64,000 nt of DNA from Xenorhabdus vietnamensis (GTDB taxonomy: Bacteria > Pseudomonadota > Gammaproteobacteria > Enterobacterales > Enterobacteriaceae). The first letter of the stretch is position 1. Every line of letters begins with the position of its first letter. Position numbers and translations under genes: made by a program. Under the pieces are notes generated by a model. The model made no database searches. It was not told where the DNA came from and saw nothing but the letters and a program-made list of their open reading frames with translations. This document shows positions 18,859 to 26,167 of this stretch, piece by piece. The DNA is taken from the NCBI RefSeq assembly GCF_002127535.1, contig NZ_MUBJ01000005.1:147517-211516 (forward strand), written 5' to 3'.

Positions 18859-19838
18859 GGGCTGGTGTTGCGGGTCTTGCTTGTGCGGCAGAGTTCACTG
18901 CGAGAGGGGGAAATGTCCGGATTCTTGAGCGTGGATCTAAGGTGGGCGCTAAGGCGTGCTCTTGGTGGGCGGGTGGAATGCTGGCACCATGGTGTGAAGG
19001 TGAAAGTGCGGAGCTTTCAGTCGTTAACTTAGGACAACGTGCTATCGATTGGTGGGCGAATCATACTGAAACACTTGTCTCATCAGGTACCCTTGTACTT
19101 GCTTTGGGACGTGATATTTCTGAACTGAAGACTTTTGCCAATAAAACTGAGAATTACGAAAGCGTTTATTCAGACCAAATTGCAGAACTTGAGCCGGACC
19201 TTGCCGATCGCTTTCATAGGGGACTTTTTTTTAAAGACGAGGCTTTCTTAAACCCCCGTAAAGCAATTGTTCAGTTATCTGAAAAATTGGAGAGATTGGG
19301 TGTCGAGTTTGTATTCAATAATGAAGCTAATATCAGCGATGTTAGAGGAACCGATTTAGTTGTTGATTGCCGCGGGCTGGAGGCTCGTGACATATCAAAA
19401 ACATTACGCGGGGTCAAAGGTGAAATGCTCTTGATTCACAGTAATGACATAAAGATTAACAGACCCATTCGATTACTGCATCCAAGAATACCTTTGTACT
19501 TAGTGCCGCGTGGTAATGGTGACTATATGGTTGGTGCAACTATGATTGAGAATGAAGAGCGTGAACGAATTTCTGCACGATCCATGTTTGAACTACTTGG
19601 TTCAACATTTGCTCTTCATCCAAGTTTTCATGAAGCTGAAATTATAGAAATAGGTGTCGATGCAAGACCTGCATTTCCAGACAATCTCCCGCGTGTCTAT
19701 TGGAAAGGCGAGATTCTTTGTGTGAATGGTCTCTATCGTCATGGCTTTTTATTGTCACCTTCAATGGCACAAATGGCGGCAAAAGCTGTTTTTGAAGGAG
19801 CTAACATTCCGGAGTCAATCGATGAATATTCTAGTTAA
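18840..19838 (+). CDS. thiO: Glycine oxidase ThiO
   Basis: FAD-dependent amine oxidase that converts glycine to dehydroglycine (iminoacetate), a precursor of the thiamin thiazole ring. The Rossmann motif GAGVAG is at residues 7-12, with the ribose-binding Glu in RILERG, and a DAO-type C-terminal substrate domain ending GLYRHGFLLSPSMAQMAA. The length, 332 aa, is normal for ThiO. Enterobacteria normally use the radical-SAM enzyme ThiH for this step, so ThiO in this operon points to an acquired, oxygen-dependent thiazole route. Overlaps thiD and thiS. Confidence 0.9.
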   Translation: MHITIIGAGVAGLACAAEFTARGGNVRILERGSKVGAKACSWWAGGMLAPWCEGESAELSVVNLGQRAIDWWANHTETLVSSGTLVLALGRDISELKTFANKTENYESVYSDQIAELEPDLADRFHRGLFFKDEAFLNPRKAIVQLSEKLERLGVEFVFNNEANISDVRGTDLVVDCRGLEARDISKTLRGVKGEMLLIHSNDIKINRPIRLLHPRIPLYLVPRGNGDYMVGATMIENEERERISARSMFELLGSTFALHPSFHEAEIIEIGVDARPAFPDNLPRVYWKGEILCVNGLYRHGFLLSPSMAQMAAKAVFEGANIPESIDEYSS

Positions 19839-20019
19839 TGGTTTAGAGGTATCTGTTTCAGGTTCTAATTTAGGACAAATTCTTGAAGAGCTTGGGTATG
19901 TAAATACCGTTCTGGTAACAGCTGTAAACGGTAATTTTGTAAGTGTGCAAGAGCGTGATGAGTTTGAAATAAAAAGTGCAGACAAGATTGAAATTTTGGC
20001 ACCAATGCAAGGAGGCTAA
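19822..20019 (+). CDS. thiS: Sulfur carrier protein ThiS
   Basis: Ubiquitin-fold sulfur carrier of 65 aa ending in the required Gly-Gly (PMQGG). ThiF adenylates the C-terminus, sulfur is added to give the thiocarboxylate, and ThiG uses it for thiazole formation. Starts [10 protein letters not shown], a typical ThiS N-terminus. Its start overlaps the thiO 3' end by 17 nt and its stop is 1 nt before the thiG GTG. Confidence 0.93.
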   Translation: MNILVNGLEVSVSGSNLGQILEELGYVNTVLVTAVNGNFVSVQERDEFEIKSADKIEILAPMQGG

Positions 20020-20020
20020 T

Positions 20021-20794
20021 GTGCTCAAAATATACGATACAGAACTGTACAGCCGTATGATGCTTGGAACATCTCAATATCCATCGCCAACAATTTTGTC
20101 AGAAGCCGTTAAAGCCTCCAGAGTGGAGATTGTCACCGTATCTCTTCGTAGAGAGTCGGGGAAAAATAAGGCTGGACAAAGTTTCTGGTCATTAATTAAA
20201 AAATTAAATGTTCGAGTGCTCCCTAATACAGCGGGCTGCCATACGGTAAAAGAAGCAGTAACTACTGCGCACATGGCAAGAGAAATTTTTGGCACTGACT
20301 GGATCAAATTAGAAATTATTGCTAACGAAGATACTTTACAGCCTGATGTCTACGGTCTTGCTGAAGCAGCAAAGATTTTATGTGCTGATGGCTTTAAAGT
20401 CTTTCCATATTGCACTGAAGATCTCTCAGTAGCAGAAAAATTACTGCAAGCAGGCTGTGAAATCCTTATGCCTTGGGGTGCTCCGATCGGTTCTGGCCGA
20501 GGACTAAATAACATCTACGGTTTGAGAACTCTCCGCGCCCACTTTCCTGATATTCCCTTGGTTATTGATGCAGGAATAGGCTTGCCTTCTCATGCGGCGG
20601 CGGCAATGGAATTAGGCTATGACATGATCCTGCTAAATACCGCTGTAGCGCGCGCTGGTGATCCAATAATGATGGCTCAGGCATTTGCTAATGCAGTTGA
20701 GGCAGGTCGATTTTGTTATTTGGCTAAGCCAATTGAAAAGAGAGATATGGCAGAGCCTTCTACCCCTGTATTTGGTAAGGCCTATTTAACATGA
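20021..20794 (+). CDS. thiG: Thiazole synthase ThiG
   Basis: TIM-barrel enzyme that builds thiazole phosphate from deoxyxylulose phosphate, dehydroglycine and ThiS thiocarboxylate. The 257-aa protein has the Schiff-base lysine in WIKLEI at residue 96, the same number as in Bacillus ThiG, plus [11 protein letters not shown] and [11 protein letters not shown], which line the active site. The GTG start at 20021 is chosen because it sits 5-6 nt after GGAGG and gives the family N-terminus [17 protein letters not shown]. Overlaps thiE by 4 nt. Confidence 0.94.
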   Translation: MLKIYDTELYSRMMLGTSQYPSPTILSEAVKASRVEIVTVSLRRESGKNKAGQSFWSLIKKLNVRVLPNTAGCHTVKEAVTTAHMAREIFGTDWIKLEIIANEDTLQPDVYGLAEAAKILCADGFKVFPYCTEDLSVAEKLLQAGCEILMPWGAPIGSGRGLNNIYGLRTLRAHFPDIPLVIDAGIGLPSHAAAAMELGYDMILLNTAVARAGDPIMMAQAFANAVEAGRFCYLAKPIEKRDMAEPSTPVFGKAYLT

Positions 20795-21408
20795 AACTAG
20801 ATCCGTTTTATCCCATTGTCGATAGTGCGACGTGGATTGAGTTAGTAGTCCCATTAGGAATAAAACAAATCCAATTACGAATTAAAGATGAAGATATTGA
20901 GCATATACGTAACGAAATCAGGAAAGCGAAAATAATATGTTCTCGATTTAACTGTACCTTGATCGTTAATGATTATTGGCAAATCGCTATTGAGGAAGGG
21001 TGTGACTTTATTCATCTTGGTCAAGAGGATTTGGAAGAAGCAGATTTAGACCAAATTCGTCGTGCAAACATGCGGTTGGGGGTCAGCACACATGATGGTG
21101 AAGAGCTAAGAAAGGCGATCGCATTAAACCCAGAATATATTGCTTTTGGCCCAGTTTACCCAACTATTCTTAAGAAAATGAAGTGGAGTCCCCAAGGATT
21201 AAGTCGAGTATCAAAGTGGAAGCAAGCTCTTGGTGACATTCCGTTGGTTGCTATTGGTGGAATGAAGGTGGAGCTTGCAAACGATGTATTTGACGCAGGT
21301 GCGGATATCATTTCTGTATTAACGGATATTACATTGAATGCTGATCCAGTAAATCGAGTGAAAGAGTGGCTCGCTATAACAAGAGGGCAAGGCATTGAAT
21401 CGCTATGA
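20791..21408 (+). CDS. thiE: Thiamin phosphate synthase ThiE
   Basis: Couples a pyrimidine diphosphate with thiazole phosphate to give thiamin phosphate; here predicted to accept bacimethrin diphosphate and make 2'-methoxythiamin phosphate. The 205-aa TIM barrel has the pyrimidine/diphosphate motif [35 protein letters not shown] and [13 protein letters not shown], and the phosphate loop AIGGM. The GPVYPT...LKKMKW form is that of ThiE proteins encoded with thiO-thiS-thiG in non-enteric proteobacteria rather than that of E. coli. Overlaps thiG (ATGA) and thiF. Confidence 0.92.
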   Translation: MKLDPFYPIVDSATWIELVVPLGIKQIQLRIKDEDIEHIRNEIRKAKIICSRFNCTLIVNDYWQIAIEEGCDFIHLGQEDLEEADLDQIRRANMRLGVSTHDGEELRKAIALNPEYIAFGPVYPTILKKMKWSPQGLSRVSKWKQALGDIPLVAIGGMKVELANDVFDAGADIISVLTDITLNADPVNRVKEWLAITRGQGIESL

Positions 21409-22378
21409 TAGGCAGCAAGTACTACAACAAGTGGGGAAGAGCGGGCAAGCAAGGATTTCTAGCGCTAAGATCTTAGTTATTGGTGCTGGTGGTCTTGGTT
21501 CACCAGTACTTCAATATTTGTGTGGAGCTGGAGTTGGTACCTTAGTTGTCGTTGATCCTGATGTTGTGGAACTTACTAACTTGCATCGACAACCTCTTTA
21601 CAACGAGAGCTTAGTCGGTCTGGCGAAAGTAGATGCCGCAAAGATAGCTCTAAATAAACTTAATCCTGAAGTTGAAGTTCTTACCCATGCCACGACATTA
21701 CATCCAGATAATGCTCGTTTATTGGTAAGTAATGCCGATGTCGTTTTAGACTGTGCTGATAGCTATGCCGTTAGCTACATGCTATCGGATATTTGTTCAT
21801 TGCTAGAAAAGCCGCTTATCTCTGCCACTGTTCTTGGTCTTCAAGGTTATGTGGGAGGATTTTGTGCATCCGCTCCTTCTTTCAGAGCCGTTTTCCCTGA
21901 CATACCAAATAATACGGCTACTTGTGCCACGGCGGGAGTCTTAGGTCCTGTAGTCGCAATGATAGGTGCTTTGCAGGCGCAAATGGCAATCGGGACTTTA
22001 CTGCACTTATCCTCATCGCCTTTAGGGCAAATGGTAATTGCTGATTTAGATACTTATGCATTTTCAAGTTTTCGCTTTGATAATGCTGAAGAGCCAAAAT
22101 CAGCCCCATTCCATTTCATATCAATATCATCACTAACTTCCAAGGATCTGATAATAGATCTTCGGGGGAAAGATGAGGCGCCAACTCCTGTATCCCCTGA
22201 TGCGTTAAGGATGTCGGTTGATGAGTTTTGTGATGGAAGCTTTATTCCAGAGTCTGGGCAGAGAGCTGTTTTAGCATGTAGATCCGGCTTACGTGCGTGG
22301 AATGCAGCGAGAAATCTTCGTAATTATTGGGATGGAGAAATCGCGCTCATCGCTATGGCAAGTCTTGAAGCCAGATAA
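21395..22378 (+). CDS. thiF: ThiF adenylyltransferase fused to a rhodanese domain
   Basis: E1-like enzyme that adenylates ThiS and, through its C-terminal rhodanese domain, may also deliver the sulfur. The ATP motif GAGGLGS is at residues 30-36, NLHRQ at 62-66, and the conserved Cys of the TCATAGVLGP motif is residue 177. The last 75 or so residues form a rhodanese domain with active-site loop CRSGLR (Cys295). The CxxC zinc-binding pairs usual in MoeB/ThiF are missing (SFRAVF replaces CYRCLF). E. coli keeps the rhodanese on ThiI, so this fusion makes the operon independent of the host relay. 327 aa. Confidence 0.9.
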   Translation: MNRYDRQQVLQQVGKSGQARISSAKILVIGAGGLGSPVLQYLCGAGVGTLVVVDPDVVELTNLHRQPLYNESLVGLAKVDAAKIALNKLNPEVEVLTHATTLHPDNARLLVSNADVVLDCADSYAVSYMLSDICSLLEKPLISATVLGLQGYVGGFCASAPSFRAVFPDIPNNTATCATAGVLGPVVAMIGALQAQMAIGTLLHLSSSPLGQMVIADLDTYAFSSFRFDNAEEPKSAPFHFISISSLTSKDLIIDLRGKDEAPTPVSPDALRMSVDEFCDGSFIPESGQRAVLACRSGLRAWNAARNLRNYWDGEIALIAMASLEAR

Positions 22379-22423
22379 GGATTAAATTTTAAATTCAGTA
22401 ATATCACAGAGGTGAGTTTGATT

Positions 22424-22879
22424 ATGAGAGCAAATGAAGACCCCAAAGCGCTATCTGAGCCCAAGGTTGCTACGTTAGCCATTGTATATCATAACGACAA
22501 GATCTTATTGGTTAAGAGGAATAAACAACCTCAGCGGCTTGGTTGGGGTTTTCCTGGTGGCTCCGTACTGCCTGGTGAAAGTTTAAAGGATGGTGCTCTA
22601 AGAGAACTCAAAGAAGAAACTCAATTAATAGCTACAGTAGAAAAAATTCTTTCTGTAGTCGAAGTAAATGAATTTGATAGCGACGGTATCCACCATCACT
22701 TCATCTTAGTACCACTTCTCTGTAGTTATTTATCGGGAACTCCTGTTGCTGGAGACGATGCACTGGAATGCCGCTGGATGAGTTTCAGAGATATTTACAG
22801 TCAATCAGAAACACTAATTGAACATGTTGCAACAGTAGCTCGGGAAGCTGAAGCAATTATCAGAACACGAGCTAATTAA
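22424..22879 (+). CDS. Nudix hydrolase of the antivitamin operon
   Basis: A 151-residue Nudix protein. The Nudix box spans about residues 46-68 (GSVLPGE...RELKEETQL), but the penultimate Gly is replaced by Gln67; the metal-binding REL-EE core is intact. The ATG at 22424 has a good ribosome site (GAGGTGA); an upstream GTG at 22412 does not. Substrate cannot be read from sequence. In this context it may dephosphorylate methoxythiamin diphosphate or bacimethrin diphosphate, either to make the exported form or for self-protection; E. coli NudJ, which hydrolyses thiamin and HMP diphosphates, is a precedent. It lies 45 nt after thiF. Confidence 0.85.
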   Translation: MRANEDPKALSEPKVATLAIVYHNDKILLVKRNKQPQRLGWGFPGGSVLPGESLKDGALRELKEETQLIATVEKILSVVEVNEFDSDGIHHHFILVPLLCSYLSGTPVAGDDALECRWMSFRDIYSQSETLIEHVATVAREAEAIIRTRAN

Positions 22880-22902
22880 CATCAGAATAAGGCCCATAAT
22901 AT

Positions 22903-23379
22903 ATGAAAAAGATGTTTTTAGCTGGACCGTTTAAAGCATTAGTAGATCCTGAATGTCATGTTATGTCACATAAAGATATCGATCAATTCCAAAGTATCAT
23001 CGAATATTTTGAAGAGCGAGGATGGTCTGTGCATTGTGCTCATAAACGTGAAAAATGGGGACGTGAATTTATGGTACCTTCTCAATGCACACTCATTGAT
23101 TACGAAGAAATTAGTAAGTGTGACTATTTTGTAGCCTTCCCTGGCGTCCCTGCTTCACCTGGTACGCATATTGAAATGGGTTGGGCATCAGCGATGAAAA
23201 AACCAGTAGTGCTTTTGCTTGAAGAGAACGAAGAATACGCTTTTTTAGTCCAAGGGTTGGGTGAAATCACTTCAGTTAAGACATTGAGTTACAGAAAAGA
23301 AGCTGGTGTTGATATCACTCAAATAGAGATGTTAATTGAAGAATTCGAGAACGTTCATGAATCGTTATCACACATTTAA
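22903..23379 (+). CDS. Nucleoside monophosphate N-glycosidase (2-deoxyribosyltransferase fold)
   Basis: A 158-aa protein of the nucleoside 2-deoxyribosyltransferase/DNPH1 superfamily, with FLAGPF at the N-terminus and SPGTHIEMGWA holding the catalytic Glu91. MilB of mildiomycin synthesis belongs to the same fold and hydrolyses hydroxymethyl-CMP; bacimethrin synthesis requires the same step. Its overlap with the CMP hydroxymethylase gene supports the inference that it releases 5-hydroxymethylcytosine from hydroxymethyl-CMP. An ordinary salvage deoxyribosyltransferase is the alternative but would not explain the context. Confidence 0.85.
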   Translation: MKKMFLAGPFKALVDPECHVMSHKDIDQFQSIIEYFEERGWSVHCAHKREKWGREFMVPSQCTLIDYEEISKCDYFVAFPGVPASPGTHIEMGWASAMKKPVVLLLEENEEYAFLVQGLGEITSVKTLSYRKEAGVDITQIEMLIEEFENVHESLSHI

Positions 23380-24322
23380 TCAATTGTACATTGAGACACT
23401 TGATCTGATTAGTAATAACTATGAATTTGAAAATAGCCCACGTGGGCATTCCGAACGTGAGGTTCTTGGTTTTAGTTGTAAATTGACAAACCCATTATCG
23501 AGATATTGCTTTCATCCCATGAGAAAGCAAAATGTAATTTTCAATTATGCAGAAGCCCTATGGTATCTTTCAGGAAAGAATGATCTTGATTTTATATCCT
23601 GGTATGCCCCGTCTATGGCCAAGTATTCAGCAGATGGGAAAACTCTGCCTGGCACTGGCTATGGAAAAAAACTGTTGCACTTCGGATCTGACGACCTGAA
23701 CCAAATTGCTAGAGCTGTCGATATTATCAAAAATGATGACGTTGATAGTAAGAGAGTGTTTATCCAAATATTCAGTGCGGATGAAGATATCTATAAGACT
23801 AATATAGACGTATCATGCACTTTAGGGCTGCAATTGCTCTTGCGTGAAGGAAAACTACATATGGTTGCATACATGCGGGCTAATGATGCGTATGTGGGGA
23901 TGTTAGGAGATATTTTTTCATTCACTTTCATTCAAGAGTTCATAGCTTCAATGCTTGGGTGTGAAGTGGGTCAATATACTCATAACGTGGGCTCGATTCA
24001 TATATACCAGTCTAATCAGGAGAAAGTCCAATCCATACTAGAGCGTCCATTTGAAACATTTGAGCCAATATGTTCACCGCCTGTAATGCCTAAATCAGAT
24101 TTTTCAGTGGTATCCAAGGTCCTCGAATATGAAAAGAAAATTCGTTGCTCTGAATTGTCTTTGAACGATATAAATCATCTTCCATTAGACGAGTATTGGA
24201 TAGAAATTATCCGTCTCTTTAAAGTAAATACTTATTTCCAAAGTGGGAAGAGTGTGCCTGATATGCTGATTGAAAGTGTCCATCCATTTCACAGATCTTT
24301 TTTATTGAACAGGTTGAAATAG
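23357..24322 (+). CDS. Thymidylate synthase-like CMP 5-hydroxymethylase (bacimethrin pathway)
   Basis: Predicted to transfer a one-carbon unit from methylene-tetrahydrofolate to C5 of CMP and hydrate it, giving 5-hydroxymethyl-CMP. Numbered from the ATG at 23357 (321 aa): nucleophile Cys154 (NIDVSCTLG), His215 and Tyr217 (GSIHIYQ). Asp185 (GMLGDIFSF) replaces the Asn that thymidylate synthases use to select uracil, as in dCMP hydroxymethylases. Lys132 and Ala175 replace an Arg and a Ser; in MilA the same pair, also 43 residues apart, gives preference for CMP over dCMP. A TTG start at 23336 is possible. Overlaps the previous gene by 23 nt. Confidence 0.88.
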   Translation: MNRYHTFNQLYIETLDLISNNYEFENSPRGHSEREVLGFSCKLTNPLSRYCFHPMRKQNVIFNYAEALWYLSGKNDLDFISWYAPSMAKYSADGKTLPGTGYGKKLLHFGSDDLNQIARAVDIIKNDDVDSKRVFIQIFSADEDIYKTNIDVSCTLGLQLLLREGKLHMVAYMRANDAYVGMLGDIFSFTFIQEFIASMLGCEVGQYTHNVGSIHIYQSNQEKVQSILERPFETFEPICSPPVMPKSDFSVVSKVLEYEKKIRCSELSLNDINHLPLDEYWIEIIRLFKVNTYFQSGKSVPDMLIESVHPFHRSFLLNRLK

Positions 24323-24377
24323 GTGAAATCTAGGCTTTATTGATTATTACTACACATGAATGAATATGAGGTAATAA

Positions 24378-25097
24378 ATGGGTACTAATTGGATGAATGA
24401 AGAGGTTTCAAACTTATTTGATCAATATGATGATTATTTGGAGGAGAGGCTTGGGTACAAGCCGTTAATTAAGAACCTTAAGGAGAGCTTGGGTCAAAAT
24501 ATATCAGTTCTTGATTACGGTTGTGGTGGTGGGAAAGTATCACGTCGGCTAATTGCTGGAGGCATAAAGGCGGTAACGGGAGTGGATATCTCACAAACCA
24601 TGGTGAATAAAGCTTCCAGTAATATCAATCGTGGTAATAGTTCTTATCATCAAATCAATACGGGTGTCCTTAGTTTCAAGGATAATACTTTCGACGCCGC
24701 TATATGTTGTTATGTGTTCATCAATAATAATGAAAAATCTGATCTTTTGAAAATAGTTAAAGAAGTTCATAGGACATTAAAATCTGGTGGCATTTTTTAC
24801 ATATTGGATACTAATCCGGATTCAACCGGAATTAAGTTCAGTTCTTTCATGAACGGTGAGCCAAATAAAAAATACAATGATGGAGAACGAAGATCAGTGT
24901 ATTTAGATCTGCCAGATGGAAGTATTTTTGAGATTTCAGATACGCATTGGCATAAAGACACATATTACGAAATTTTGACCGAGGCCGGGTTTAAAACTAT
25001 TGAGCTTTTTGAACACAATGACGCAGATACTTCAAAGGATACTGAAGGTCTACAATATTATCCACCTTTCGTAATGTTCAAAGCTACTAAATTCTAG
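24378..25097 (+). CDS. SAM-dependent methyltransferase (predicted hydroxymethylcytosine O-methyltransferase)
   Basis: Class I methyltransferase of 239 aa: motif I VLDYGCGGG at residues 44-52, ribose-binding acidic residue in GVDIS (Asp70), FDAAICCYVF as motif IV and LKSGGIFYILD as the following strand. Family membership does not fix the substrate. By position and pathway logic it would methylate O2 of 5-hydroxymethylcytosine to yield bacimethrin (2-methoxy pyrimidine). Followed after 88 nt by the exporter gene. Confidence 0.85.
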   Translation: MGTNWMNEEVSNLFDQYDDYLEERLGYKPLIKNLKESLGQNISVLDYGCGGGKVSRRLIAGGIKAVTGVDISQTMVNKASSNINRGNSSYHQINTGVLSFKDNTFDAAICCYVFINNNEKSDLLKIVKEVHRTLKSGGIFYILDTNPDSTGIKFSSFMNGEPNKKYNDGERRSVYLDLPDGSIFEISDTHWHKDTYYEILTEAGFKTIELFEHNDADTSKDTEGLQYYPPFVMFKATKF

Positions 25098-25185
25098 ATA
25101 CTCGATATTTGTTGGTGGAATCCCTTACTTGTTACAAAGATGCTGATAAGGGGTTCTACATGATTAGTTTCGAAGGTAAATTAAG

Positions 25186-26142
25186 ATGGCATTAGTGAGT
25201 TTAAGTAGATTGAGATCCAACAGATATGCTTTTGGCCTATTATTGGCAGTGATAGCAACTTGCCTATATTCACTTAAAGGCATTATTGTGAAAATTATGT
25301 ATAAAAATGGCATTGATAGCATCAGTGTTATGGCACTCAGGATGTTCTTTATATTGCCAATTTATATCCTTATTGGAATAAGGGTTTATACAAAACTTAC
25401 TTTCAAACAAGCGCAATCAATTAAGTCTAACTGGTACTTGTGTTGTTTGATTGGTGTTGTTGGTTACTACTTATCAAGCTTCTTCGATCTGAAAAGTCTG
25501 AATTATTTAAGTGCACAACTTTCCGGATTACTCTCGTTTACCTATCCAATATTTGTTTGTTTTATAAATTGGTTTTTGTTTAAAGAAACATTTAAAAAAG
25601 ATATGTGGCTGACGCTTTTCTTGAGTTATAGCGGTATTATTCTGCTCTTATCGTATGAGTTCAACTTCGGAGATACTTCCAATGTATTGTTTGGAGCAGT
25701 ATATGCCGTTGGAGGGGCACTGGCCTTTGCTTGTTACATGGTCTTTAGTAAACGTTTTATGTCTAAAATACCAAGCACTATGTTCACTAGTATTGCGATG
25801 GGAGCCGCGAGCATATGTGTATTTATACATTTTCTGACAGAAGAGGGATGGAAAGACATAAATTTAACCCTACAAGTCTTGTTACTTTCTTTGACGATCG
25901 CAATAGTTTGTACTATTGCCCCTTCTTTTCTCTTGAGTGAAGCCATTAACTGCATTGGCACTAATCAGGTTGCAGTTATGGGAGCATTTGGTCCGGCGGC
26001 GACAGCTCTTATGGCAGTTTTCATACTATCAGAGCCATTCAGTAGTTATCATTTTTGGGGAATGGCTCTGGTTGTTCTATCGGCAATTTGGACATTTTTG
26101 ATGAAATTTATAAAAACCAAATTACATTACACAAGAGACTAA
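25186..26142 (+). CDS. EamA/DMT-family transporter
   Basis: An integral membrane protein of 318 aa with about ten hydrophobic helices arranged as two EamA repeats, as in RhaT/YdcZ-type drug/metabolite transporters. It starts MALVSLSRLRSNRYAFGLLLAVIATCLYSLKGIIVKI. In this operon it is the natural candidate to export bacimethrin or a methoxythiamin form; uptake of a thiamin fragment is the alternative. Direction and substrate are inference. The thiaminase gene follows after 25 nt. Confidence 0.85.
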   Translation: MALVSLSRLRSNRYAFGLLLAVIATCLYSLKGIIVKIMYKNGIDSISVMALRMFFILPIYILIGIRVYTKLTFKQAQSIKSNWYLCCLIGVVGYYLSSFFDLKSLNYLSAQLSGLLSFTYPIFVCFINWFLFKETFKKDMWLTLFLSYSGIILLLSYEFNFGDTSNVLFGAVYAVGGALAFACYMVFSKRFMSKIPSTMFTSIAMGAASICVFIHFLTEEGWKDINLTLQVLLLSLTIAIVCTIAPSFLLSEAINCIGTNQVAVMGAFGPAATALMAVFILSEPFSSYHFWGMALVVLSAIWTFLMKFIKTKLHYTRD

Positions 26143-26167
26143 TCTCCCCAATTGTAAGGGAATAAAT

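Noticed and set aside
23357..24322. Ordinary thymidylate synthase (thyA)
   Set aside because: The uracil-selecting Asn is replaced by Asp185 and the Arg/Ser pair by Lys132/Ala175, and it lies among pyrimidine-antivitamin genes.
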